A stretch of 64,000 nucleotides of DNA from Chitinophaga sp. GbtcB8 (GCF_019091455.1 NZ_JAGXJN010000018.1:1-64000); one strand, 5' to 3'. Positions 34,291-43,071 are shown, counted from the first letter of the stretch. Notes: generated by a model not told the origin, from the letters alone. Translations and numbers: made by a program.

Positions 34291-35544
34291 TTGAAACCAT
34301 CTCAACTATTCCGTTCACTAAGATCACGTAACTACCGGTTATACTTCACCGGGCAATCCATTTCCCTTATTGGTACCTGGATGCAGCGCATGGCGGTAAG
34401 CTGGCTGGTATACCGGCTTACCCACTCCCCGCTGATGCTGGGTGTTGTAGGTTTTGCAGGGCTTATTCCTTCTATGCTGTTCTCACCTTATGCCGGTACA
34501 CTCTCTGACCGGCATAGCCGTTATAAGATATTACTCATCTCGCAAATTGCTTCCATGATACAGTCCGGCGTGCTTGCGGGGCTGGTATTGTTTAAGTTCT
34601 ATAATATCACAGCTATTATATTATTAGCCATTGCGCAGGGCATTATTAATGCATTTGATACCACCTCCCGTCAATCCCTGATGATAGACCTGATCGATAA
34701 CAAGGAAGACCTGCCTAATGCTATTGCGCTCAATTCCTCAATGGTAAACCTGGCGCGGCTTTTAGGCCCTGCTATTGCAGGGGTGATATTGAGCGTGTTT
34801 GGGGAAGGTATTTGTTTCCTGATAGACTTCCTCACGTTTATTGCCGTAATTATTTCGCTGCTGATGATGCGCTTACAGCTCCTGGCGCCTCCTAAAACAG
34901 ATGCCAATATCTGGGAAGGGTTAAGAGAGGGATATGTTTATTTAAAACAATCACCCAACATAAGATCTGCTATTATGATACTGGGGGCTTCGGGCCTATT
35001 CCTGATGTCGTTCAGTACATTAACGCCTGTTTTTGCCAAAGAGGTGTTTGGCGGTGATGCGGAAACGTATAGCTGGTTTGCCAGTGTTACCGGCCTGGGC
35101 GCGCTGATGAGCGCCATTTATATGGCAGGGCTTAAACCTGGTAAAGACCTGTTAAAGTTCATTGGCATTGCGGCGGTAGTATTTGGGATAAGCGTGGTCC
35201 TTTTTTCACGCGTTACCTCGTTGCCGCTGGCCTTGTTCTTCATTATGCTTTCAGGTGCGGGTATGATGGGGCAGATCGCAGCTACCAACACGTACGTACA
35301 AACCAATGTACCCGGGTATATGCGTGGCCGTATGATCAGCTATTATGCAATGGCTTTCCAGGGCACGCTGCCGATAGGCAGTTTGCTGACCGGTTTGGTG
35401 GCACACCAGATAGGCGCGCCGCTTACGGTATGTTTGCAGGGTACTGCTGGTATTATTTGTGCAGGATTATTTATCTGGGGTATACGCAGGCGCCGGCAGG
35501 CACAGGCGCAAAAGCCCACTCTTGAGTATAGTGATATTGCGTAA
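34291..35544 (+). CDS. MFS transporter (exporter type)
   Basis: 417 residues with 12 predicted membrane segments, of the EntS/MFS_3 group (LRSRNYRLYFTGQSISLIGTWMQRMAVSWLVYRLT). The A-motif loop is AGTLSDRHSRYKILL (about residues 68-82). FDTTSRQSLMIDLIDNKEDLPNAIALNSSMVNLARLLGPAIAG is characteristic. It probably exports a small molecule or siderophore. The start codon is TTG; no better ATG lies upstream. It is likely regulated by the upstream MarR. Confidence 0.88.
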   Translation: MKPSQLFRSLRSRNYRLYFTGQSISLIGTWMQRMAVSWLVYRLTHSPLMLGVVGFAGLIPSMLFSPYAGTLSDRHSRYKILLISQIASMIQSGVLAGLVLFKFYNITAIILLAIAQGIINAFDTTSRQSLMIDLIDNKEDLPNAIALNSSMVNLARLLGPAIAGVILSVFGEGICFLIDFLTFIAVIISLLMMRLQLLAPPKTDANIWEGLREGYVYLKQSPNIRSAIMILGASGLFLMSFSTLTPVFAKEVFGGDAETYSWFASVTGLGALMSAIYMAGLKPGKDLLKFIGIAAVVFGISVVLFSRVTSLPLALFFIMLSGAGMMGQIAATNTYVQTNVPGYMRGRMISYYAMAFQGTLPIGSLLTGLVAHQIGAPLTVCLQGTAGIICAGLFIWGIRRRRQAQAQKPTLEYSDIA

Positions 35545-35576
35545 CACATATTTTTCAAAGCACTAAAAAACATGCT

Positions 35577-36149
35577 ATGGCTATTACCACATTAGACCAA
35601 CGGACGGCACTGGTATTAATTGACCTGCAGAAAGGTGTTGCCCAAAATACCGTACCACCGGTAGCAGACGTAATTACAAATGCCATTAGTTTAATAACAG
35701 CCTTCCGGGCTGCCAAATTGCCCATTGTGGTGGTGAATGTAAGCTTTGCAAAGGACTATGCAGATGCGCTGAAAACCCGCACAGAGGAAAAAGGCAGCCG
35801 CACATTTAGCGGGGATTGGGATCAGCTGTTGCCGGAGCTGCCGCTGCAGCAGGACGATATTTACATCACTAAACACAACTGGAGCGCCTTTTATGGTACT
35901 GACCTGGACCTGCAGCTGCGGCGCCGCGGTATTACCAATATTGTGCTGGCAGGCATTGCTACCAGCATTGGCGTAGAAGGTACTGCGCGCAGTGCGCATG
36001 AAAGAGCTTATAACCTCACGTTTGCCAAAGACGCTATGAGCGACCGTTCCCTGCCGGCGCATGAGCACAGCTTACAGGTTATTTTTCCAAGAATAGGGGA
36101 AACCGGCACTACCATAGAGATCATTGAGCAGCTGAAGGCGCTGAAGTAA
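35577..36149 (+). CDS. Isochorismatase-like hydrolase family protein without the usual Cys
   Basis: 190 residues with the cysteine-hydrolase fold. The catalytic Asp is in TALVLIDLQKG (about residue 16), and Lys is in YITKHNWSAFYGTDLD (about residue 98). Where classical enzymes have a nucleophilic Cys (GIATN-x-C-V-E), this protein reads GIATSIGVEGTARSA with Gly in that position, a pattern seen in a subgroup of the family. It may not be a Cys-dependent hydrolase. A Crp/Fnr gene follows 12 bases downstream. Confidence 0.82.
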   Translation: MAITTLDQRTALVLIDLQKGVAQNTVPPVADVITNAISLITAFRAAKLPIVVVNVSFAKDYADALKTRTEEKGSRTFSGDWDQLLPELPLQQDDIYITKHNWSAFYGTDLDLQLRRRGITNIVLAGIATSIGVEGTARSAHERAYNLTFAKDAMSDRSLPAHEHSLQVIFPRIGETGTTIEIIEQLKALK

Positions 36150-36161
36150 TGTAGTAGTATA

Positions 36162-36737
36162 ATGATAAATAACATGCAGCAAAAACTCCGGGAACATATA
36201 GAAAAAATAGTGCCGCTCACGGATGATGAGTTTGCGTTTGTGCTCTCTCATTTCACTACTAAAAGTTATAAAAAGCGCGAGTTCCTTATCCGGGAAGGTA
36301 ACAGTGTAAAGTATGCTTATTTCGTGGTCTCAGGGCTTTTAATGCTGATATATAACAACGAATCGGGAAAGCAGCATATTGTTTCCTTTGCAATGGAAGA
36401 CTGGTGGGAGAGTGATTTCCTGGCCTATCATACGCAAACAAAGGCCACCATGTCGTTACAGTGCCTTGAAGATACGGATGTGTTTTGCCTTTCTTTGGAA
36501 GATTACCAGCAATTATGTGCAGGCCTCCAAAAGATGGAACATTTTTTTCTTAGAAAAGCCAATGCCGGTCACATTGGATCGCAGCAGCGCATATTGTCTT
36601 TCCTTACCTCCAATGCAAAGGAGCGTTATGAACAGCTGCTTAAACGATATCCTTCCCTGTTTCAAAGAGTACCTAAATCCCTGCTGGCTTCCTATTTAGG
36701 TGTTTCGCGCGAAACCCTGAGCCGGCTTGCCCGCTGA
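36162..36737 (+). CDS. Crp/Fnr family transcriptional regulator
   Basis: 191 residues. The N-terminal cNMP-binding fold (FLIREGNSVKYAYFVVSGLLMLIYNNESGKQHIVSFA) leads to a C-terminal HTH (SLLASYLGVSRETLSRLA) whose recognition helix SRETLSRL is Crp-like. It is co-transcribed with the isochorismatase-like gene. A Crp-type site stands 24 bases downstream of its stop, ahead of ridA. Confidence 0.87.
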   Translation: MINNMQQKLREHIEKIVPLTDDEFAFVLSHFTTKSYKKREFLIREGNSVKYAYFVVSGLLMLIYNNESGKQHIVSFAMEDWWESDFLAYHTQTKATMSLQCLEDTDVFCLSLEDYQQLCAGLQKMEHFFLRKANAGHIGSQQRILSFLTSNAKERYEQLLKRYPSLFQRVPKSLLASYLGVSRETLSRLAR

Positions 36738-36760
36738 TCTTATTTCCATCCATTTTAAAT

Positions 36761-36775
36761 TGTGATGTTTGTCAC
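36761..36775 (+). promoter_or_regulatory. Crp/Fnr-type operator ahead of ridA
   Basis: TGTGA-TGTTTG-TCAC fits the Crp half-site pair TGTGA-N6-TCACA. Its centre (about 36768) lies about 42 bases upstream of the start site predicted from CATCTTTG (36799-36806), a -7-like element. That distance is typical for class II activation. The regulator may be the adjacent Crp/Fnr protein; this is inference. Confidence 0.5.
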
Positions 36776-36872
36776 GCAGGGGAATTGCCTGTTGTGCCCA
36801 TCTTTGCAGGGTACAATTTTTTTATTAATTGTTTGTATCAGCTGCAGAGGTGCAAACTAAAAAAGTAAACTC

Positions 36873-37262
36873 ATGGAAAAACGGATCATTAATCCCTGGC
36901 AATGGCAGAATGAACGCAGCTATGTGCAGGCCGTTGAAGTAAAACAGGCAGCAGGTACGCTCTATTGTTCAGGACAAGCTGCGGTGCATGCTGACGGACA
37001 ATCAAGCACCGATGATATGAAAACACAATTGATCCTGGCCATACAAAACCTGGAGCAGGTTATCAGTGAGGCTGGTTATGAATGTAAGTGTATTGTGCGG
37101 TTAAATGTGCTTACCACTTCTTCAGCGGAATTTTTCACCTGCTTTAATGTTTTGCAGGACTGGATAGCTAAGCATGGCATTAAGCAAGCCACCACTTTGT
37201 TTGAGGTGAAAACCCTTTTTGAAACATTAAAAGTTGAGCTTGAAGCTACTGTAGTGAAATAA
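36873..37262 (+). CDS. RidA family protein
   Basis: 129 residues of the YjgF/YER057c/UK114 family. Members of the RidA group remove reactive enamine/imine intermediates. Typical segments are LYCSGQAAVHADGQSS (family S-G-Q) and QLILAIQNLEQVISEAGYECKCIVRLNVLTTS. The conserved C-terminal arginine region (R-x-x-V-E-V/A-A-x) is replaced by TTLFEVKTLFETLKVELEATVV. The catalytic Arg of RidA in I-A-R is not seen, so it may be one of the non-RidA subfamilies. Confidence 0.85.
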   Translation: MEKRIINPWQWQNERSYVQAVEVKQAAGTLYCSGQAAVHADGQSSTDDMKTQLILAIQNLEQVISEAGYECKCIVRLNVLTTSSAEFFTCFNVLQDWIAKHGIKQATTLFEVKTLFETLKVELEATVVK

Positions 37263-37270
37263 TCATCCAC

Positions 37271-37302
37271 AAAAAAGGGACCGGCAATCGCCGGCCCCTT
37301 TT
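37271..37302. terminator. Bidirectional terminator between ridA and nrdA
   Basis: GGGACCGGC (37277-37285), loop AATC, GCCGGCCCC (37290-37298), with an A-run before and TTTT after. It serves both convergent genes. Confidence 0.85.
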
Positions 37303-37322
37303 GCTTCTATATAGTTACACTT

Positions 37323-39704
37323 TTACGCACTGCAGGTTACGCAACCTTCTTCCATGGTGCAAACCGCGCCTTCCGGAATATCTTCCAGCATGGTTTGTCC
37401 CGCTTGCGCTGCGGCTACCACAGGCTCCATTTGCTGGCCGCCCTGTTTTTCTACCGTAAACTGTACGGCTTGTGTGGCTGCCTGTGTACGCAGGTAGTAC
37501 ATACCGGTCTTTAAACCTTTCTTCCAGGCATAGAAGTGCATGGAGGTGAGCTTGGCGGCAGACGGTGTATCTACGAACAGGTTCAGGGATTGTGACTGGC
37601 AGATGAACGCACCGCGTTCTGCCGCCATATCAATGATGGTGCGTTGTTTGATCTCCCAAACGGTTTTATACAGTTCCTTCACGTTAGAAGGAATTTCATC
37701 TATCTGTTGTATAGAGCCATTGGCAGCAATGATCTTGTTCTTCATGTCATTATCCCACAGGCCCAGCTCTACCAGGTCTTTCAGGAGGTGTTTGTTCACT
37801 ACCACAAACTCACCGCTCAGTACACGGCGGGTGTAAATGTTGGAAGTGTAAGGTTCAAAACACTCATTGTTACCCAGTATCTGGGAGGTAGATGCTGTAG
37901 GCATGGGCGCCAGCAGCAGGGAGTTACGGATACCGTGCTCCACTACGCTTGCCTTCAGCGAATCCCAGTTCCAGCGGTCGGAGGGTTTTACATCCCACAT
38001 ATCAAACTGCAGGATGCCTTTGGATGCAGGTGAGCCGGGAAACGTTTCATATGCGCCATGTTCTTTGGCCATATCGTTAGAGGCGGTTAAGGCTGCAAAA
38101 TAAATAGTTTCAAAGATCTCTGAGTTCAGCTTGCGTGCTGCTTCGCTTTCAAAGGGATAACGGAGCAGGATAAACGCATCTGCCAGGCCCTGTACGCCCA
38201 AGCCAATGGGGCGGTGACGCAGGTTGCTGCGGCGGGCTTCTTCTATTGGGTAATAGTTGTTGTCAATGATCTTGTTCAGGTTCAGGGTAGCCTGGTAGGT
38301 TACCTCGTACAGCTTCTCATGATCAAACTTACCATCTATTACAAAGCGGGGCAGGGCCAGGGAAGCCAGGTTACATACTGCTACTTCATTGGCATCTGTA
38401 TATTCAATGATCTCTGTGCAAAGGTTAGAGCTTTTGATAGTACCCAGGTTCTGCTGGTTGGATTTGCGGTTGGCAGAATCTTTATACAGCAGGTAAGGTG
38501 TACCGGTTTCTATCTGTGCATCCAGGATGGCAAACCAAAGGTCCTGCGCTTTCACGGTTTTACGCGCGCGGCCTTCCTGCTCGTATTTTGCATATAGCGC
38601 TTCAAACTCAGTACCCCAGCTGTCGGCCAGTCCTGGTGCTTCGTGCGGGCAAAACAGGCTCCAGTCGCCGTTGGATTCTACGCGTTTCATGAACAGGTCC
38701 GGTACCCACAGGGCATAGAACAGGTCGCGGGCGCGCATTTCTTCCTTACCATGGTTCTTACGCAGGTCCAGGAATTCAAATACATCAGCATGCCAGGGCT
38801 CCAGGTATATGGCAAAAGCGCCTTTACGCTTGCCACCGCCCTGGTCCACATAACGGGCAGTATCGTTAAACACACGCAGCATGGGAATGATACCATTGGA
38901 AGTACCGTTGGTACCGCTAATGTAAGAACCTGTAGCGCGGATGTTGTGAATGCTTAAACCAATACCACCGGCGCTCTGGGAGATCTTGGCGGTTTGTTTC
39001 AGCGTATCGTAAATACCATCAATGCTATCGCCTTTCATAGTGAGCAGGAAGCAGGATGACATTTGCGGTTTGGGCGTACCTGCATTGAACAGGGTAGGAG
39101 TGGCGTGTGTGAACCAGCGCTCACTCATAAGGTTATACGTTTTAATGGCCGCATCAATATCCTCTTTATGGATGCCTACCGATACACGCATGAACATATG
39201 TTGCGGGCGCTCTGCAATTTTACCGTCTACCTTCAGCAGGTAAGAACGTTCCAGTGTTTTAAAACCGAAATAGTCAAAAGCAAAGTCACGGTCATATATA
39301 ATATTGGAATCCAGGATCTCCGCATTTTTATTAATGATCTCCCACACGTCGTCAGATAACAGCGGAGCAGGTTTACCTATTTTCGGGTCCACATATTCGT
39401 ACAGCTTCTTCATCGTTGTGGAAAACGATTTCACGGTATTTTTATGCAGATTGCTAACTGCTATGCGGGATGCCAGCAGCGCGTAGTCCGGGTGTTTGGT
39501 AGTTAAAGAGGCGGCGGTTTCTGCTGCCAGGTTATCCAGTTCTGTAGTGGTTACGCCATCATACAAACCCTGGATCACTTTTTTAGCTACGTCAATGGAA
39601 TCCACATACTCTGATGCAAGTCCATAACACAGCTTTTCAATACGTGCGGTGATCTTATCAAACTTTACCGCTTCTTTGCGGCCATCTCTTTTTTTTAGAA
39701 ACAT
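37323..39704 (-). CDS. nrdA: Ribonucleoside-diphosphate reductase alpha subunit (class Ia)
   Basis: 793 residues of the eukaryotic-like class Ia type. It reduces ribonucleotides to deoxyribonucleotides. An N-terminal ATP-cone (MFLKKRDGRKEAVKFDKITARIEKL) indicates allosteric dATP control. Active-site residues are in PQMSSCFLLTMKGDSIDGIY and SSNLCTEIIEYTD. The C-terminal redox Cys pair is in EEGCVTCSA, and the radical-transfer tyrosines lie in MYYLRTQAA. It is complete, and lies 95 bases downstream of nrdB. Confidence 0.96.
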   Translation of the reverse strand: MFLKKRDGRKEAVKFDKITARIEKLCYGLASEYVDSIDVAKKVIQGLYDGVTTTELDNLAAETAASLTTKHPDYALLASRIAVSNLHKNTVKSFSTTMKKLYEYVDPKIGKPAPLLSDDVWEIINKNAEILDSNIIYDRDFAFDYFGFKTLERSYLLKVDGKIAERPQHMFMRVSVGIHKEDIDAAIKTYNLMSERWFTHATPTLFNAGTPKPQMSSCFLLTMKGDSIDGIYDTLKQTAKISQSAGGIGLSIHNIRATGSYISGTNGTSNGIIPMLRVFNDTARYVDQGGGKRKGAFAIYLEPWHADVFEFLDLRKNHGKEEMRARDLFYALWVPDLFMKRVESNGDWSLFCPHEAPGLADSWGTEFEALYAKYEQEGRARKTVKAQDLWFAILDAQIETGTPYLLYKDSANRKSNQQNLGTIKSSNLCTEIIEYTDANEVAVCNLASLALPRFVIDGKFDHEKLYEVTYQATLNLNKIIDNNYYPIEEARRSNLRHRPIGLGVQGLADAFILLRYPFESEAARKLNSEIFETIYFAALTASNDMAKEHGAYETFPGSPASKGILQFDMWDVKPSDRWNWDSLKASVVEHGIRNSLLLAPMPTASTSQILGNNECFEPYTSNIYTRRVLSGEFVVVNKHLLKDLVELGLWDNDMKNKIIAANGSIQQIDEIPSNVKELYKTVWEIKQRTIIDMAAERGAFICQSQSLNLFVDTPSAAKLTSMHFYAWKKGLKTGMYYLRTQAATQAVQFTVEKQGGQQMEPVVAAAQAGQTMLEDIPEGAVCTMEEGCVTCSA

Positions 39705-39737
39705 TTGTATTGAAATTTAAGAGGTTAGTAAAAAAGG

Positions 39738-39793
39738 GCTATTAGCTGTTAGCCGTTAGCTCTTAGCTAGCTAAGAGGCTAATGGCTAACAGC
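39738..39793. repeat. GCTGTTAGCC palindromic repeat between nrdB and nrdA
   Basis: 39744-39793 is a near-perfect 50-base inverted repeat built from GCTGTTAGCC, TTAGC and AGCTAAGAGGC, with the centre TAGCTA. It begins with another copy (GCTATTAGC) and fills the intergenic gap inside the nrd operon. The same word family occurs at 58638-58694. Confidence 0.75.
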
Positions 39794-39799
39794 TTTTTA

Positions 39800-40771
39800 T
39801 TAAAAGTCTTCGTCTAAGCTGAATGTTTGTGTGTCTTTGCCGGACAGTACACCCGGTTTCTGGTAAACGGCTCCCCGTCTTTCTAAGAAGTTGGTCTTTC
39901 CCTGCAGGGAGATCATTTCCATATAACCTAAGGGGTTAGCGGCATTGAACATTTTGGCGTATCCCAGCTCAGATAACCAGCGGTCGGCTACAAACTCAAT
40001 GTACTGGGCCATCAGGCGGCTGTTCATGCCTATGAGGTCAACTGGCAGCGCATTGATAATAAAATCTTTTTCAATGGCTACTGCGTCGCCAATAATTTGG
40101 TGTACTTCTTCCTGCGTAAGTTTCTGCTGCAGCATGCTGTATAACAAACAGGCAAATTCGCAGTGCAGTCCTTCATCGCGGGTGATCAGCTCTTTGGGGG
40201 ACCTAAAGCCGGGCACCAACCCTCTTTTCTTTTACCAGAAAATAGGGCCGAAACCCCCGCCGAAGAAAATGCCTTCCCCGGCCGCCAAGGCTTCCAGGCG
40301 TTGTGCCAAGTTGCCGTTCTCAATCCAGCGCAGTGCCCATTCTGCTTTTTTCTTCACAGCAGGCACCGTATCAATGGCATGGAATAAGCGATCTTTTTCA
40401 GCAGGATCTTTTACGTAGGTATCGATCAATAAAGCATAGGTTTCTGAATGTATATTCTCCATCATGATCTGGAGGCCATAGAAACAGCGGGCTTCCGGGT
40501 TCTGTACTTCGCTCATGAAGTTTACAGCCAGGTTCTCATCCACAATACCATCGCTGGCCGCAAAAAAGGCTAACACATGGGTAATAAAATGGCGTTCACC
40601 ATCGTTCAGGGCACCCCAGTCTTTCAGGTCTCCGCTAAGGTCAATTTCTTCTGCTGTCCAGAAGCTGGCCTCATGCCGTTTATACACTTCCCACACTTTC
40701 GGATAATTAATGGGCAGCAATACGAAGCGATCTTTGTTCTCTTTTAACAAGATCTCATTTTCATGGTTCAT
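39800..40771 (-). pseudogene. nrdB: Ribonucleotide reductase beta subunit with in-frame stop
   Basis: About 323 codons of class Ia R2, the diiron/tyrosyl-radical subunit. Ligands are seen in AEEIDLSGD, ENIHSETY (Glu, His and the radical Tyr), GEGIFF (Glu) and TRDEGLHCEF (Glu, His). An in-frame TAA (minus strand 40234-40232) follows GIFFGGGFGPIFW; reading continues in the same frame as KKRGLVPGFRSPKELITRDEG. Related proteins read SGSF.SIFWLKKRGLMPGLTFS here, so the stop replaces a Leu (TTA to TAA). It lies amid several unusual substitutions within about 90 bases. I suspect sequencing error rather than true decay, since nrdA and the riboswitch are intact. A real stop would leave a 179-residue fragment. 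Confidence 0.85.
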
Positions 40772-40907
40772 ACGCCAAATATTTTTTTATTAACTGTACT
40801 CTAAAAATGGATAAGGGGGGTTGACGGGAGATACCTATCCATGGAGTGAGGAAGGTGTCACTTGCGTCAATACCTTATACGCGAAGGTTGATGACAAATT
40901 GTTGCGC

Positions 40908-41035
40908 CTGGCAGGTATCTGGCTTCCCTGATCAAGAACATCACATGTGGGGGGATCAGGAATCACAGTAGCGCGTCTGCTCGTGATTCTAACACGATTC
41001 CCTATTAATTCCGGGGGTTTATTCCGGAAACCATT
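40908..41035 (-). promoter_or_regulatory. Cobalamin riboswitch of the nrdBA operon
   Basis: On the minus strand the leader reads, in order, GGTTTCCGG, AATTAATAGGGAATC, GTGTTAGAATCACGAGC, AGACGCGCTACTGTGATTCC, a variable hairpin, and GAAGCCAGATACCTGCC. These match the conserved core of the cobalamin (B12) riboswitch, including the B12-box AGCCAGATACCTGCC. The following 130 bases to nrdB (40771) are the expression platform; I see no U-run terminator, so control may be at translation. B12 would be expected to repress this B12-independent reductase. Confidence 0.93.
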
Positions 41036-41057
41036 GCAACTAAGTCAAGAACTGACA

Positions 41058-41065
41058 CAAATGTA
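41058..41065 (-). promoter_or_regulatory. -7 element of the nrd operon
   Basis: On the minus strand TACATTTG matches TAnnTTTG, about 23 bases before the first conserved base of the riboswitch and 287 bases before the nrdB ATG. No -33 TTTG is seen at the expected distance. The remaining 41066-41225 shows nothing I can name. Confidence 0.5.
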
Positions 41066-41225
41066 GTACGAAACAGATGGGCGCCATTTTAAAGTTTTTA
41101 ACACGTGTGGAAAAAGAAGCTTCTATTTTTGGAAACGCAGCGCCCTATTGAGAGAAGGTGTGAAAAAGTAATCATTAAGCATTAGATGCGTTTTTAATAC
41201 AAGATTTATTTTCTAATATTAACAT

Positions 41226-41864
41226 ATGCTCACACTACAACATATACAAAAAAGGTACTATGATAGGCTGATAATCAACATCCCGCAGCTGGAGCTGCCG
41301 GCCGGCATTTACTGGATGCAGGGCGGTAATGGCGCGGGCAAAACCACCTGCCTGAAAATTATGTCTGGGTTAATTCCTTTTGATGGAGAGGTGAGGATCA
41401 ATACTGATATAAGTAGTAAGCAGCATCCCGTACGGTACCGGCAGCTGGTGAACTATGCGGAGGCAGAGCCTTTATATCCTGCTTTCCTTACGGGGCGCGA
41501 CCTGGTGCAGCTGCACATTACTACCAAGGGTGCAGGGCATGAAGATATCCACGCACTATCCACATCGCTGGGTATCCCTGATTTTATTAATAACCCGGTA
41601 AGCAGCTATTCAAGCGGTATGTTAAAGAAATTATCCCTGCTGCTGGCCTTTACCGGCAAGCCCTCTTTTATATTGCTTGATGAGCCGCTGATCACGCTGG
41701 ATACTGCTGCTATACAGGAGCTATACACCTGGATACACCGCTTTCATACGCAGCATAACGTTTCTTTCCTGATCACTTCCCATCAGCCGCTGTTAGATGG
41801 CGCACTGCCGGTGCGCGCTACACTTGTTCTGAGCGACGGGCAATTAATAATTAAGAATGAATAA
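41226..41864 (+). CDS. ABC transporter ATP-binding protein
   Basis: 212 residues. Walker A is GGNGAGKTTCLK (about residues 35-46), the signature is SSYSSGMLKKLSLLLAF, Walker B is SFILLDEPLITLD, and the switch His lies in FLITSHQP. The length is short, like ABC-2-type exporters. The membrane partner is likely the gene at 41956. Confidence 0.93.
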   Translation: MLTLQHIQKRYYDRLIINIPQLELPAGIYWMQGGNGAGKTTCLKIMSGLIPFDGEVRINTDISSKQHPVRYRQLVNYAEAEPLYPAFLTGRDLVQLHITTKGAGHEDIHALSTSLGIPDFINNPVSSYSSGMLKKLSLLLAFTGKPSFILLDEPLITLDTAAIQELYTWIHRFHTQHNVSFLITSHQPLLDGALPVRATLVLSDGQLIIKNE

Positions 41865-41889
41865 TTAACATAACGGGAATAGTACAACG

Positions 41890-41946
41890 ATGAAAAATAA
41901 GTTGATCATATTGAAGTATTATTGGGCGCTCCGCTACGGTTATTAA
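41890..41946 (+). CDS. Possible 18-residue peptide
   Basis: ATG at 41890 to TAA at 41946 encodes MKNKLIILKYYWALRYGY, a basic, aromatic peptide. It lies between the ATPase and the membrane protein genes. There is no independent support for translation, and it may be chance. Confidence 0.2.
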   Translation: MKNKLIILKYYWALRYGY

Positions 41947-41955
41947 TTGTTAATT

Positions 41956-43065
41956 ATGCTAACGATCCTCAGCAAGATATTTATACAACGTTTTTACGCG
42001 CGTAATACGGGCTTTTTCTTTTTACTTTTTTATTTATTGTTCGGGATTGTACCGGGCGGGCAGCTGGTATCCTATCATTACGGGTTAATGACGGGCATTG
42101 TGAGCACTACTGGTTTCCTGTTGCTGGCGCTGGGTTTGTGGCTGCTGTATAATTTAAAATGTATGGGCCACGTACTGAGTACTATGAGTGCAAAGGAATA
42201 TAACTTTTTATATCAGACTGTAGGCGCTGTAGCTGCCCCGCGGCAACGGCTTAACTGGTGTATGGTGCACCTGGGTATTTATGCGCCGGTATTGGTGTAT
42301 AGCTCAATAGCCGCAGTAGTGGCTGGCTCTAAAAGATATTACGGAGTAGTGGCCGTGTTGCTGGTTTTTAATGTGCTGATGTGTTTATTACCCGTGTTTG
42401 TATATCATCGTTTGATACAACAACCTGGTGCTGTCTTTTTTTATCACCGCTGGATACAATGGTTCAACCGACGGGTGCATAAACCTTTGTCACTATACTA
42501 CATTTATGAGCTGGCTACCAGCCGTACACGCACGCTGCTGATTGTAAAAGTATTGTCGTGTGTAATACTGATCGCAACTTTTAGTTTTATGGAAGATGGG
42601 TATGATATACGGGTGGTATTAACCGGTTTATTAGTTTCCCTGCTGCTGCATAGCATACTGGTATTTGAGCACCGGCATTTTGATGATCAGTATTTAGCGT
42701 TTACCCGCCACCTGCCCATACCGCTCTGGAAGCGGTATGGCATGTTGTGTATCACCTACAGCTGTTTATTGCTGCCGGAGTTTGGCCTGCTCATCGTACA
42801 TACATTACCGTATAATAGCTGGCATTGGTTGCTGCTGGTGGCTTTTGGTGCATCTTTACTGCCGCTGTTCCGATGTTTGCTTTACTTTCCCCGGCTGGAC
42901 CAGGATAAATACCTGCGCTGGGTGTTCCTGGTATTTTGCGTGCTGTTGTTTATGACCCTGGGATATTTATATAGCTGGGCTATTGTAGGCATGCAGGTGG
43001 CAGCCTTTGTGTTATTTACAGGAAGGTTTTATAAGTATGAGCCGATGTATGAGCAGGTGCAGTAG
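41956..43065 (+). CDS. Multi-pass membrane protein, likely ABC permease partner
   Basis: About 369 residues from the ATG at 41956 (a TTG lies in frame at 41947) with eight or more hydrophobic segments (FFFLLFYLLFGIVPGG, TGFLLLALGLWLLYNL, YYGVVAVLLVFNVLMCLLPVFVY and others). No named domain is recognised. Adjacency to an ABC ATPase suggests the permease half of an exporter; this is inference. Confidence 0.65.
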   Translation: MLTILSKIFIQRFYARNTGFFFLLFYLLFGIVPGGQLVSYHYGLMTGIVSTTGFLLLALGLWLLYNLKCMGHVLSTMSAKEYNFLYQTVGAVAAPRQRLNWCMVHLGIYAPVLVYSSIAAVVAGSKRYYGVVAVLLVFNVLMCLLPVFVYHRLIQQPGAVFFYHRWIQWFNRRVHKPLSLYYIYELATSRTRTLLIVKVLSCVILIATFSFMEDGYDIRVVLTGLLVSLLLHSILVFEHRHFDDQYLAFTRHLPIPLWKRYGMLCITYSCLLLPEFGLLIVHTLPYNSWHWLLLVAFGASLLPLFRCLLYFPRLDQDKYLRWVFLVFCVLLFMTLGYLYSWAIVGMQVAAFVLFTGRFYKYEPMYEQVQ

Positions 43066-43071
43066 GACTTA

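Noticed and set aside
39800..40771. Frameshift in nrdB
   Set aside because: I first suspected a frameshift, but the two pieces are in the same frame and are separated only by a TAA codon.
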